DNA of 64,000 nt from Brevibacillus choshinensis (GTDB taxonomy: Bacteria; Bacillota; Bacilli; Brevibacillales; Brevibacillaceae): assembly GCF_016811915.1 (NCBI RefSeq), contig NZ_CP069127.1, forward strand, positions 92,001 to 156,000, in the 5' to 3' direction. Position 1 is the first letter of the stretch. Each line of letters begins with the position of its first letter. A program made the position numbers and the translations under genes. Below, one piece after another: positions 1 to 8,009 of the stretch. Under the pieces are notes generated by a model that saw only the letters and a list, made by a program, of their open reading frames with translations, was not told the origin of the DNA and did not search any database.

Positions 1-200
1 AGCACGAATTTATACCAGTAGGACAAAACCAAACGCGCATGCTCGATACCTTTGACTATACTTCTCCACTCGGAATTTTGGGGAAAATCGCGGATTGGCT
101 TTTCCTTGAGGCGTACATGGCGCGCTTTCTGCTGGAAAGGAATCTTTACTTGAAGCAGGTGGCCGAGCGGCAGTTCAAACAAACGGAAGAAGAAGCTTGA
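1..200 (+). CDS. SRPBCC-like protein, C-terminal fragment
   Basis: The window opens inside a reading frame (first full codon at 3) that runs 65 residues to a TGA at 198-200. The tail reads DYTSPLGILGKIADWLFLE and then a basic helix. This resembles the end of SRPBCC/polyketide-cyclase-like proteins, in which a YTSPxGxLGxxAD turn is followed by a long C-terminal helix packing on the ligand cavity. The N-terminal part is outside the window, so the family call rests on this tail alone. No terminator separates it from the CPBP gene 57 bp downstream, so the two may be cotranscribed. The substrate is unknown. Confidence 0.5.
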   Translation, partial: HEFIPVGQNQTRMLDTFDYTSPLGILGKIADWLFLEAYMARFLLERNLYLKQVAERQFKQTEEEA

Positions 201-257
201 GGAAAGACGGACTTTTTTTGTGGGACGAGACATACAGTGAAATAGGAGCGTGAAGAG

Positions 258-1232
258 ATGCTGACAGGACCGGGGCTGTCGCTGCGGATAGAGCCAGAGA
301 GACATCGGTCTACTCCGTGGGCGATCATGCTGTGCATAGGGTATTGGCTGATGTTTGCCGCTGAATTTTCCGTCATTCGTTTCTATCGGGGAGAAGACGG
401 GCGATGGATCGCATCGACAACAGATCAGCCTCATTTGTGGTTGTCGCTGACGGTGTTAACCATTACCATGGTCAGCTTGGTAGGGGCAGTCGGGTTTGCA
501 ATCAGTCTCTGGAGGCAGGGACGGCAAACGCAGTGGCTGTGGGGAGATCACGATCTGACTGGCAACGATGTGCTGCACATGGTCGCGTGGATGCATGTAT
601 TTCAGACGTTCACGCTTCTCATCTACGGATTGATCCTCGAGGGGACTCTCTTTTCGGAGGGAACAATCGGCGGGACGTTCGAATCTGCCATGTTTCAGTT
701 GTTTCTCTTGATCCTGATTCCATTCTGGTTCCGGGGGAGACTGGCAGAGATCGGTGTGCGCCGTCCCGCACGTATAGGCCGAATGCTCCTCACCCTGCTG
801 ATCATGTTCATCCTGATCGCCAAAGTGCTCGATGTGGCGATAACCAATCCTCTCGCAGATTGGCTCGGGATGTCTCTCTCCTCCGAGCGGGAGCAGCAGA
901 TTGAAAAGGAAATTGTACAAGCCAAGCAAACCGATATGCTGGCGGCAGCTACGTCGTTTCTCGTCATCGGGATCTTGGTCCCGATTGCGGAAGAGCTGTT
1001 GTTTCGGGGAGTCATCCAGACGTATCTGGTGCGTCGCATGGGAGCTGTCATCGGTATCGTTTTGAGCAGCTTGTGGTTCGCTCTCTTGCACATTGATTTG
1101 GCTTTATTCGTGCCGCTTTTTGTCATTGGTCTCGGTTTGGGATTTGTGCGTCATCGCTACCAGTCAATTTGGGGCGCAGTATTGCTGCATGCAGTGAACA
1201 ATTTGTCTGGAGTGCTGTACTACTTTCAGTGA
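258..1232 (+). CDS. CPBP-family intramembrane metalloprotease
   Basis: The product has 324 residues, mostly hydrophobic, with about eight predicted membrane segments. The C-terminal third carries the CPBP (CAAX protease/Abi) signature: EELLFRG with the two glutamates and the arginine at about residues 245-250, then FALLH near residue 280 and HAVNN near 312. These are the expected glutamate and histidine metal/water-activating residues. Family members cleave prenylated or membrane substrates, or act in bacteriocin self-immunity. The substrate here cannot be inferred. The ATG at 258 follows an AGGAG ribosome site. The gene lies just upstream of yaaL-bofA, where B. subtilis has recR, so it is lineage-specific relative to that order. 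Confidence 0.85.
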   Translation: MLTGPGLSLRIEPERHRSTPWAIMLCIGYWLMFAAEFSVIRFYRGEDGRWIASTTDQPHLWLSLTVLTITMVSLVGAVGFAISLWRQGRQTQWLWGDHDLTGNDVLHMVAWMHVFQTFTLLIYGLILEGTLFSEGTIGGTFESAMFQLFLLILIPFWFRGRLAEIGVRRPARIGRMLLTLLIMFILIAKVLDVAITNPLADWLGMSLSSEREQQIEKEIVQAKQTDMLAAATSFLVIGILVPIAEELLFRGVIQTYLVRRMGAVIGIVLSSLWFALLHIDLALFVPLFVIGLGLGFVRHRYQSIWGAVLLHAVNNLSGVLYYFQ

Positions 1233-1244
1233 GGGGGTACGCTG

Positions 1245-1475
1245 ATGAGCAGGTGGGGGAAAAAGGCGAGGGTGTTGATCGATGTGGAGGCGGTCGGTCT
1301 GGATGCGGCAGTCAATCGGGCCCGTCTCGATTGGCAGCACGCCCGCCATCTGGTAGAAATCAGTGAACCGGATGGCGGCTTGGATGATGCGATTTACTAT
1401 TTGCAGTTGACAGAAAAACGCTATATGTACCTTCTCTCGCAAGCGAAGCGGGAGCATCATCGTAAGCAAGCCTAA
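1245..1475 (+). CDS. yaaL: YaaL-type DUF2508 protein
   Basis: A small hydrophilic 76-residue protein with a basic N-terminus and C-terminus and a central DWQHARHLVEISEP-like stretch typical of DUF2508 (YaaL). Its function is unknown. It starts at ATG 1245 after GAGGGGG, 12 bp beyond the CPBP gene, and is followed 11 bp later by bofA. That matches the yaaL-bofA adjacency of Bacillus and is the main support for the name. It is probably cotranscribed with bofA. Confidence 0.8.
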   Translation: MSRWGKKARVLIDVEAVGLDAAVNRARLDWQHARHLVEISEPDGGLDDAIYYLQLTEKRYMYLLSQAKREHHRKQA

Positions 1476-1486
1476 GGAGGAAGCTC

Positions 1487-1753
1487 ATGGAAACGGGATG
1501 GGTCATTGCTCTGATTATTGCGGGAATTCTGCTCGTCATCGCTGCCAGCAAATCGGTTGCGCTTCCGGTGCGCTGGATTGGTTTTGGGATCATGCAGCTG
1601 GTGATAGGCGCGATCTTGCTCTTCTTTGCGAATCTGGTCGGGGAATTAGCTGATTTCCATATCCCGATCAATCCGGTTACCGCCTTGCTGGCCGGTTTTT
1701 TACGGTTACCGGGTCTAGCAGCCTTGGTCGTCATTAAGCTGTGGGTGATGTAA
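1487..1753 (+). CDS. bofA: Pro-sigma-K processing inhibitor BofA
   Basis: An 88-residue membrane protein with an N-terminal transmembrane segment, a second hydrophobic stretch, and the conserved C-terminal NPVTALLAGFLRLPGLAAL region of BofA. In Bacillus, BofA sits in the outer forespore membrane with SpoIVFA and holds the intramembrane protease SpoIVFB inactive. This delays sigma-K activation in the mother cell until the forespore signals. The ATG at 1487 has an AAGGAGG site. Length and position after yaaL match the family. It ends 4 bp before the end of a convergent gene and no clear terminator lies between them. Confidence 0.93.
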   Translation: METGWVIALIIAGILLVIAASKSVALPVRWIGFGIMQLVIGAILLFFANLVGELADFHIPINPVTALLAGFLRLPGLAALVVIKLWVM

Positions 1754-1757
1754 GGCT

Positions 1758-2285
1758 TCACCCATCGGTCAGCAAAAAGGCGACCCCTCTATTTTCGTAT
1801 TTCACACGGCTTTTTTTTGATTGACGCAAGGAAACAAGCAGAGCAAACAGCCTGGGCAGCGACAGAACCAGTGTGCCGCAAAGCAAAGTCAAGCCGTATT
1901 CGACAGGCAGCCACACGTAAGCAGCCGCTGCGAGAAACAGGCAGCCGAGCAGCACGACGCACTCTCCTCGGCGATATACCGAAATCGGCACAGGAAGCCG
2001 GTACCCGCTCCCCCACCAAGGAGAGACAAGCATGTCGGCAGTCGTTTGAGGTTTGAGAAGGCGAAGCTGCGCATATAGACGAAAGACAACCAGATGCCCC
2101 ACTGCAATAGCGGGAAGGATAGCCAGTGTCACGATCAGGCGAGCCGCTGGAATGTGTAAATAAAACGAAATAGCGATCATGGACACGCCCATCAACAGCC
2201 ATTGAAACAGATGGCCGAGCAAGCCCCAGCGGAAGCGGTGAAGCAGTTTGTAGCTGTATATGGTTTGGTTCGCAGATTCCTTCAT
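1758..2285 (-). CDS. Membrane protein of unknown function
   Basis: I do not recognise this 175-residue protein. It has two hydrophobic hairpins: one at about residues 25-70 and another at about 110-150. A hydrophilic connector with WWGSGYRLPVPISVYRRGE lies between them. This suggests four transmembrane helices with basic cytosolic ends. The minus-strand ATG at 2285 is preceded by AAGGAAGTGA, a good ribosome site. It converges on bofA and is transcribed alone. No catalytic motif is visible. Confidence 0.6.
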   Translation of the reverse strand: MKESANQTIYSYKLLHRFRWGLLGHLFQWLLMGVSMIAISFYLHIPAARLIVTLAILPAIAVGHLVVFRLYAQLRLLKPQTTADMLVSPWWGSGYRLPVPISVYRRGECVVLLGCLFLAAAAYVWLPVEYGLTLLCGTLVLSLPRLFALLVSLRQSKKSRVKYENRGVAFLLTDG

Positions 2286-2487
2286 ACGTCACTTCCTTTA
2301 CTGACAAGCCTTGAATTCGATCTAATTATCGCATAGTCGCAAATGTTGAAAAAGCACGAAATCTTTGCCGTTGGAGAGGTCCAGCGGCTTTTGTATGTCC
2401 GGTCCGGGCTGTGCCGTACCGTGCCGTCATGGGCTGGCGGTGAATGGGAACGCTAATTGGAACGGCAGATAGAGGAGGGAGAGGGTC

Positions 2488-3498
2488 TTGTTCCATCAGC
2501 GTTTGACTTTACTGGCGATAGAAGAAGAGGTGACTCCAGATGTTCGCCGGGACCTTATGGAATGCGGAATCCAACTGATCCCATTTGAAATAGAAAAAGG
2601 AGCTTTCCATTCAGAGGCAGATGGATGGCTGCTCACAAAGAGCAGGGATATGAAAACGTGGGGAGAAATGGCCCAGGAAGCAGCCGTATCACCTGGCCTT
2701 TTGCTGGTCTACGGCGAAGAGATCCCCTATGGCTGGACGGAATCTGTCACGGATCGCGGCTCAAGCCTCGGAAGCTGGGAAGTGGTCAGGATGGCGCTGC
2801 TGTCAGAAAAAGAGAAGGCGCTGGTCGGAGGGAAGCCGGACGGGGAGTGGTTACGCATGGTGTGCCGCCTGCTGGCTCGCTATCAGCGGGTGTCTTTGGT
2901 CTGCAGCATACGCGAAGTCGATGAGATCCTCCGCCAGCTACCCATGTATTTATCATGGAAAGAGCGCTTTTATCTGGAACTGGGAGAACGATGCGATCAA
3001 GAGGGGATTTCTCTGCAGACAGTATCCCGAGCACTTGGCATGGACAAGCGCATAGGACAGGGCTGGCTGTATCCAAATCGACTGGACCAGGCCCCGTTGT
3101 GCAGATGGATTGAGCGCGAAGGCAAGCTAGCCATGGAAAAGGCGAATGTGCATCGCGTGGTCTTATGGGGCTCTGCGATCATGTGGAATCAGATGGATAC
3201 AAGCTGGCTCACGGGAAAAGAGGTATGCCTGCTATCCCAGGAGGAGAAGCAAATTCCGAACGAGGTCTTCACTGAATACTGGCAATGCGAGCAGTGGCAA
3301 AAAGCGCTGCAAAACGCAGATTTGCTGGTGATCGGCACAGCAGACGACATCATTCGTGAACTCCCGTTAAAAGAGCTCGTCCATTCCATGAAACAGGCGA
3401 ATGTAGTGGATGCTTGTGCTTGTTTTCCGGTACAGGAAACGCAGAATGTCCTTCAAAGCTACCGAGCTATCGGCGAAAAGACGAACGTTTGGGAATGA
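2488..3498 (+). CDS. Degenerate UDP-sugar dehydrogenase-like protein
   Basis: A 336-residue protein started by TTG 2488 after a strong AGGAGGGAGAGGG site. Residues 140-190 read like the middle (dimerisation/catalytic) domain of UDP-glucose/GDP-mannose dehydrogenases, ending in ALGMDKRIG (183-190), the counterpart of the family GxDxRIG element. Residues 277-310 (ADLLVIGT, then VVDA) resemble the UDP-binding C-terminal domain. The N-terminal third has no GxGxxG dinucleotide motif. By my alignment the catalytic Lys/Asn pair is Leu148 and Pro152, and the GGSCFPKD cysteine motif is missing. It is therefore probably not an active dehydrogenase. Family membership is an inference from these scattered motifs, and its role is unknown. 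Confidence 0.55.
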   Translation: MFHQRLTLLAIEEEVTPDVRRDLMECGIQLIPFEIEKGAFHSEADGWLLTKSRDMKTWGEMAQEAAVSPGLLLVYGEEIPYGWTESVTDRGSSLGSWEVVRMALLSEKEKALVGGKPDGEWLRMVCRLLARYQRVSLVCSIREVDEILRQLPMYLSWKERFYLELGERCDQEGISLQTVSRALGMDKRIGQGWLYPNRLDQAPLCRWIEREGKLAMEKANVHRVVLWGSAIMWNQMDTSWLTGKEVCLLSQEEKQIPNEVFTEYWQCEQWQKALQNADLLVIGTADDIIRELPLKELVHSMKQANVVDACACFPVQETQNVLQSYRAIGEKTNVWE

Positions 3499-3505
3499 TG
3501 CTGAT

Positions 3506-3521
3506 TATAATGGGGTATAAT
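3506..3521 (+). promoter_or_regulatory. Possible gin promoter -10 elements
   Basis: Two TATAAT hexamers lie back to back at 3506-3511 and 3516-3521, about 40 bp before the gin start codon. The second, read as GGGTATAAT, also fits the sigma-F -10 pattern GGNNANANT. No convincing -35 accompanies either one. gin (csfB) is a sigma-F gene in B. subtilis, so the placement is sensible, but the assignment is uncertain. Confidence 0.35.
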
Positions 3522-3558
3522 GATTGGTAGATTGAGGAAAAGGGCAGGCGTTAAAACT

Positions 3559-3741
3559 ATGGAAAAGGTTGCTCAGCGATGTATCGTCTGTGAAATGGAA
3601 CGCAGCGACGGAATCGCGATCTGTGAGCAGTTCATCTGCCAGAGATGCGAGCAGGAAATGGTCAATACGGATGTACAGGATGAAAAGTACCCGTTCTTTA
3701 TTCACCAGATGAGGAGAATATGGTTACGGAAAGATGCTTGA
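3559..3741 (+). CDS. gin: Anti-sigma-G factor Gin (CsfB)
   Basis: A 60-residue zinc-finger-like protein. CIVCE near the N-terminus and CEQFICQRCEQEM later give the four-cysteine cluster of Gin. Gin binds sigma-G, and in the mother cell sigma-E, to stop premature late sporulation transcription. An in-frame ATG upstream at 3520 would add 13 basic residues. I chose 3559 because the family begins a few residues before the first cysteine pair and 3520 overlaps the putative -10 region. In B. subtilis csfB is followed by xpaC-yaaN-yaaO. Here xpaC and yaaN are absent and the yaaO-type gene follows directly. Confidence 0.85.
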   Translation: MEKVAQRCIVCEMERSDGIAICEQFICQRCEQEMVNTDVQDEKYPFFIHQMRRIWLRKDA

Positions 3742-3785
3742 ACGAAAAAAGGCAACGGACAAATCCCGATGCCTTTTTTCGTTCC
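3740..3785 (+). terminator. Terminator after gin
   Basis: A perfect 15-bp inverted repeat (GAACGAAAAAAGGCA with its complement TGCCTTTTTTCGTTC) closes on a 15-nt loop. Its 3' arm contains a T6 run. It separates gin from the decarboxylase gene and should also work from the other strand. Confidence 0.8.
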
Positions 3786-3830
3786 AAATCATGCTAAAAT
3801 AGTGGGTAATTCATTTCATAAAGGACGTGA

Positions 3831-5309
3831 GTGCACGTGTTGGGGAAAAATGCTGATTTTCGGGAGAGGCAAATGCGTGCCCCCCTGTATGAACAGCTGG
3901 AACGGCACGTCAAGCGTCGTCCGCATCCGTTTCATGTTCCTGGACATAAAATGGGGCACAGCTTCGACAGCGAAGGCAGACATCGGTTCCAGTCGATTTT
4001 GGAGCTCGATCTTACAGAAATAAATGGCACGGATGATTTGCATCAGCCTCAGGGCGTCATCGCAGAAGCGCAGGAGCTGGCAGCAGAGGCGTTTGGAGCA
4101 GAGGAGACGAGATTTCTCATTGGCGGAAGCACGGTCGGGAATCTCGCGCTGATCATGACGGTATGCCGTCCCGGAGACAAGATCCTCGTCCAGCGAAATT
4201 GCCACAAGTCGGTGTACCACGGAATCATGATGGCGAAGGCCATTCCGATTTTCTTGGTGCCAGCTGTCGATTTGGCTACCGGAGTCGCAGCAGGAGTCAG
4301 GAGAGAAGACGTGGAGCGTGCGCTGCATCTCCACCCTGATGCGAAGGCCGTCTTTTTGACAAATCCCACCTACTACGGAATGGGAATCGATTTGGAGAAG
4401 ATGGCAGCGATCGTGCATCGGTATGATATTCCTCTCTTGATTGATGAGGCGCACGGTCCGCATTTTGGATTCCATCCCGCTTTCCCGTTATCTGCGATGC
4501 AGTCAGGTGTCGACGCGGCGGTGCAGTCCACACACAAAATGGCGTCGGCGATGACGATGTCTTCCATGCTGCATGTGCAAGGAGGGAGGATCGACCGGGA
4601 CAGGCTGTTTCGGCATTTGGCCATGATCCAGTCGTCGAGCCCTTCCTATGTGCTCATGGCTTCGCTCGATTTGGCACGGCGTCATCTGGTGAAGGAGGCA
4701 TACGAGGAGTGGGACAGACTGTTGCCGCAGCTGGACAAGCTGCGGGAGCGCACAGGCAGACTGGGGTGGCTGGAATGGCCGGATGTGACGTCAAGCAGTG
4801 TGTACGCCACTCTCGATCCGCTAAAGCTGTTTCTCCATATACGGACGGAACAAATAGACGGTTTTGCCCTGCAGCAGACCATGGAGAGGGATGGCATTTA
4901 CCCAGAGCTGGCAGACTCCTCGCATGTGCTCCTGGCTGCATCAGCCGGAACCTCCTCTCGAGACCTGGATGGATTGGTCCGGCTCTTGGAGTCACTGGAA
5001 CTCGAGGTGGAGCCCGGGGAAGAGCGAGTGCTAGAGGCAGGGGTGGTTTCCTCACACTACCTGCGCGAACAGGTCGTGCCGATGGATGAGGCGGTGGACG
5101 CCCCAAGCGAGCAGGTGACGTTGGAGAATTCACTGGGGAGAGTCGCAGCGGAGATGGTGATTCCGTATCCGCCTGGCATACCGGTGGTTGTTCCCGGTGA
5201 GCGGATGGATGCCCAGAGCCTTGCGATGCTGACGGAGCTGCGGATGGGCCAGACACGCTTTCATGGTGTGCAAGATGAGCATTTGCAAACGATACGAGTC
5301 ATAAGATAG
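3831..5309 (+). CDS. yaaO: Orn/Lys/Arg decarboxylase-family PLP enzyme (YaaO type)
   Basis: 492 residues of the fold-type I PLP decarboxylase family. The major domain begins with HVPGHKMG. The Schiff-base lysine is in STHKMASAM (Lys236), preceded by LIDEAHGPHFGFHP, which carries the cofactor aspartate and histidine. A small C-terminal domain follows. Members decarboxylate arginine, lysine or ornithine for polyamine synthesis. The exact substrate of the YaaO branch cannot be read from sequence. The start is GTG 3831 after AAAGGA; an ATG at 3873 with GGGAGAGG is an alternative. The position before tmk matches B. subtilis yaaO. A polyamine role would pair well with the aminopropyltransferase-like gene at 26405, but this is speculative. 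Confidence 0.87.
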   Translation: MHVLGKNADFRERQMRAPLYEQLERHVKRRPHPFHVPGHKMGHSFDSEGRHRFQSILELDLTEINGTDDLHQPQGVIAEAQELAAEAFGAEETRFLIGGSTVGNLALIMTVCRPGDKILVQRNCHKSVYHGIMMAKAIPIFLVPAVDLATGVAAGVRREDVERALHLHPDAKAVFLTNPTYYGMGIDLEKMAAIVHRYDIPLLIDEAHGPHFGFHPAFPLSAMQSGVDAAVQSTHKMASAMTMSSMLHVQGGRIDRDRLFRHLAMIQSSSPSYVLMASLDLARRHLVKEAYEEWDRLLPQLDKLRERTGRLGWLEWPDVTSSSVYATLDPLKLFLHIRTEQIDGFALQQTMERDGIYPELADSSHVLLAASAGTSSRDLDGLVRLLESLELEVEPGEERVLEAGVVSSHYLREQVVPMDEAVDAPSEQVTLENSLGRVAAEMVIPYPPGIPVVVPGERMDAQSLAMLTELRMGQTRFHGVQDEHLQTIRVIR

Positions 5310-5351
5310 ACAAGCAATGGGCATGACAACAGGTGTTTTGGCGGAAGGAGC

Positions 5352-5993
5352 ATGAAAGTGACAACAGGACGAAAAGGTCGGTTCATCACCGTGGAAGGTG
5401 GAGAGGGCGCAGGAAAATCCACGATCATCGCGAGGCTGTATGCGGAGCTGCAGGAGCGTGGAATGGACGTGCTTCTCACGAGGGAGCCGGGCGGTATCGA
5501 TATCGCCGAGCAGATACGCGAAATCATCTTGAACCCGGCGCATACGCAAATGGACAAACGCACAGAAGCGTTATTGTATGCGGCTGCGCGGGGGCAGCAT
5601 TTGGCGGAAAAGGTGCTCCCTGCACTTGAGGCAGGGAAACTGGTGCTATGCGACCGTTTTATCGACAGCAGCCTTGCATACCAAGGTCATGCTCGCGGTC
5701 TGGGAATCGAAGAAGTGTATGCCATCAACAAATTCGCAATCGGTGACTGCATGCCCCAGCTGACGCTGTTTTTCGACGTCCAGCCTGAGGTCGGTCTGGC
5801 GAGGATCAATGCTGCGAGAGGCAGAGAGGTCAATCGTCTGGATCTGGAGGGCATGCGTTTCCATGAGCTGGTCAGGGAAGGATACCAGCTGGCGATGGCC
5901 CGGGACCCGGAGCGTTTCCTCGTGATCGACGCTGGTCAGTCGATGGAACAGGTGTATCAGGACGCACTCGACGCGTTATTGGCCCGATTGTAA
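5352..5993 (+). CDS. tmk: Thymidylate kinase
   Basis: 213 residues. GGEGAGKST (residues 16-24) is the P-loop. LTREPGG is the DR/REPGG substrate motif and [17 protein letters not shown] is the following conserved element. The lid region contains the basic segment typical of Gram-positive TMKs. The enzyme phosphorylates dTMP to dTDP in the cytosol for DNA synthesis. ATG 5352 follows GGAAGGAG. The tmk-darA-yaaR-holB order is conserved across Bacilli. Confidence 0.96.
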   Translation: MKVTTGRKGRFITVEGGEGAGKSTIIARLYAELQERGMDVLLTREPGGIDIAEQIREIILNPAHTQMDKRTEALLYAAARGQHLAEKVLPALEAGKLVLCDRFIDSSLAYQGHARGLGIEEVYAINKFAIGDCMPQLTLFFDVQPEVGLARINAARGREVNRLDLEGMRFHELVREGYQLAMARDPERFLVIDAGQSMEQVYQDALDALLARL

Positions 5994-6132
5994 GGTGGCA
6001 GTACCGTTCGGCAGCGTACATGCTGTATAATATGTTTAGAAAGAATATCGTACCATGCCCACATGTTTCACATACAATGAAGCACCGAGAACCCTAAGTG
6101 GGAATGATTATTTGCGGAAAGGGTGATAGCCG

Positions 6133-6462
6133 ATGAAAATGGTAGTTGCGGTCGTCCAAGACAAAGACAGTGGTCGTCTGTCTCAACAGCTGGTGAAAAA
6201 AGGATTTCGTGCTACTAAGCTTGCCAGTACGGGTAGCTTTTTACGCGCCGGTAACACAACATTCTTGATCGGTACGTCTGACGAAAGCGTGCCGGAAGTA
6301 ATCGACATCATTGCTCATAATTGCAAATCCCGCAAACAGATGGTCACTCCTGTTTCTCCACTTAGCAATGCGGTAGACTCGTTTATGCCATACCCCCTCG
6401 AGGTGCAGGTAGGCGGAGCTGCTGTGTTCGTGCTCGACGTTGGAGAATTCCACTCCTTCTAG
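6133..6462 (+). CDS. darA: Cyclic-di-AMP receptor DarA (PII-like)
   Basis: 109 residues with the PII-like ferredoxin fold of DarA/YaaQ/PstA: MKMVVAVVQDKDS at the N-terminus, then FRATKLASTGSFLRAGNTT, the segment known to contact cyclic-di-AMP. A C-terminal GGAAVFVLDVGEFHSF strand follows. The protein binds c-di-AMP as a trimer, and its downstream partner is unknown. The gene starts at ATG 6133 behind AAAGGGTGAT. A TATAAT at 6026-6031 may mark a separate promoter, but the -35 is poor. It sits between tmk and yaaR as in B. subtilis. Confidence 0.94.
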   Translation: MKMVVAVVQDKDSGRLSQQLVKKGFRATKLASTGSFLRAGNTTFLIGTSDESVPEVIDIIAHNCKSRKQMVTPVSPLSNAVDSFMPYPLEVQVGGAAVFVLDVGEFHSF

Positions 6463-6562
6463 CATCTGCTTTCCGTCAGTTCCTGCTCTCTTTTTTCGCT
6501 GCTTTCGTATATACTGATTCTCATGGGGACAAAACCCTCGGATCGGATGCGGAGGTGGCGAT

Positions 6563-7009
6563 ATGAAAATCAGCGATGGTCTTCGGCCGAAGCTGGACAT
6601 GGTTAAAACGACAGATGCACGCAGAAATCCTCAGCTCGAAAAGCTGAATTTTGGCACGATGGTTCAAGGTGAAGACGAACGTATGTCCCAGGAGCGGCTG
6701 AATCGGCTGTTGTCTGATATCGACAAGCAAGGTCAGATACTCGCCCGTTCCCGCTCCGTGCGCGACTTTTATTCCTATAAAAATCTCGTCAAGCAGTTCA
6801 TGGAGGAAGCCGTGAAGTACGGTATCGCCCTGGACGACCGACGGGGGATGAACCGGCGTGGCCGCAGCAGGCTGTACAAGATCGTCAAAGAGGTGGATAC
6901 GGAGCTGCTCAAACTCACGGATGAGCTGCTGAGCGACCAGGCACCCATGATTGACTTGCTGGCCCGCATCGGTGAAATTCGCGGAATGCTGATCAACCTG
7001 TACTTTTAG
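6563..7009 (+). CDS. yaaR: YaaR-family protein (DUF327)
   Basis: A 148-residue charged helical protein of the DUF327 family. The conserved features are the RLNRLLSDIDKQGQ region, YKNLVKQFMEEAVKYG and a C-terminal IGEIRGMLINLYF. The function is unknown; the gene is consistently found between darA and holB. ATG 6563 follows GGAGGTGG. The 18-bp gap to holB implies cotranscription. Confidence 0.9.
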   Translation: MKISDGLRPKLDMVKTTDARRNPQLEKLNFGTMVQGEDERMSQERLNRLLSDIDKQGQILARSRSVRDFYSYKNLVKQFMEEAVKYGIALDDRRGMNRRGRSRLYKIVKEVDTELLKLTDELLSDQAPMIDLLARIGEIRGMLINLYF

Positions 7010-7026
7010 TTAGGTGTTGAATAACC

Positions 7027-8007
7027 ATGACATGGACACAATTCTCCCAGCAGCCTCGGGCATCGGAGCTGCTGTACCATAGCCTTCGCAACGAACGGCT
7101 GGCACACGCTTATTTGCTGACCGGTCCTAAGGGCGCAGGCAAAAAGCAGATGGCCCTGCATCTGGCGAAATCCCTGTTTTGTCCGGAGAGGGAAGCTGAC
7201 GCCTGCGGGGCCTGTCTTACATGCAGACGCATCGAGGGAGGCAATCATCCCGACGTGCTGTTTATTACGCCGGATGGAGCTTCTATCAAAATCGATCAGA
7301 TCCGTGCGCTGCAAAAGGAAATGGCGATGCGTGCGGTCGAGTCCCGGCACAAGGTGTACATCATCGAGCACGTCGATAAAATGACGACACAAGCTGCCAA
7401 CAGTCTCCTCAAGTTTTTGGAGGAGCCACCTGCTGGGGTGCTCGCCCTGCTGCTCACAGAACACAGCCATGCGATTCTCCCTACCATTTTGTCGCGCTGC
7501 CAAATCGTACAATTTTCGCCACTTTCTGCAGAGGCGATCGCACAAGAACTGCGCAGGGAAGGCGTTTTGGCAGGATTGGCCCATGTCGCTTCCCACATTA
7601 CGACAAATGTGGAAGAGGCCAAGGTGCTAACCCAATCAGAATCGTTTGCACAGCTAAGAAATCTAGTGATACAATTGATTCAGGAGTGCAAACAACGCAA
7701 TTCGTCTGCGCTTTTTACCATCCATGATATGTTGCAAAAGAGCGACAAAATTAAAGAGGAACTACCCCTCTTTTTAGATTTGCTCATCCTTTGGCTGCGC
7801 GATATCCTGTATGTGCAAGTAGGCAGGCATGCCCATCTCATTAACAGCGACCAACAGGATGTGCTGCAAGGACAAGCACTGGTATGGACAAAAGCTGAGC
7901 TCTTGCACGGGATAGATTTGGTCATGGAGACGAAAAATCGGATAGAGCGAAATGCCAACGTACAGTTGGCTCTTGAGCGGTTGGTTCTTCAATTCCAGGA
8001 GGGATAA
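7027..8007 (+). CDS. holB: DNA polymerase III subunit delta-prime
   Basis: 326 residues of the clamp-loader AAA+ fold. The degenerate P-loop GPKGAGKKQ is near residue 35. The four-cysteine zinc module CxxxxxxCGxCxxC follows (from CPEREADACGACLTC), then the SNSLLKFLEEPP-like segment and the SRC motif (TILSRCQIVQF). Delta-prime is the stator of the clamp loader that places the sliding clamp on primed DNA. The ATG at 7027 has only a weak AGGTG site. The order yaaR-holB-ricT-yabA matches Bacillus. Confidence 0.95.
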   Translation: MTWTQFSQQPRASELLYHSLRNERLAHAYLLTGPKGAGKKQMALHLAKSLFCPEREADACGACLTCRRIEGGNHPDVLFITPDGASIKIDQIRALQKEMAMRAVESRHKVYIIEHVDKMTTQAANSLLKFLEEPPAGVLALLLTEHSHAILPTILSRCQIVQFSPLSAEAIAQELRREGVLAGLAHVASHITTNVEEAKVLTQSESFAQLRNLVIQLIQECKQRNSSALFTIHDMLQKSDKIKEELPLFLDLLILWLRDILYVQVGRHAHLINSDQQDVLQGQALVWTKAELLHGIDLVMETKNRIERNANVQLALERLVLQFQEG

Positions 8008-8009
8008 CC

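Noticed and set aside
2286..2487. Search for an RNA gene or rRNA remnant between the membrane protein and the dehydrogenase-like gene, where B. subtilis has rRNA genes nearby
   Set aside because: No tRNA cloverleaf or rRNA-like sequence is visible.
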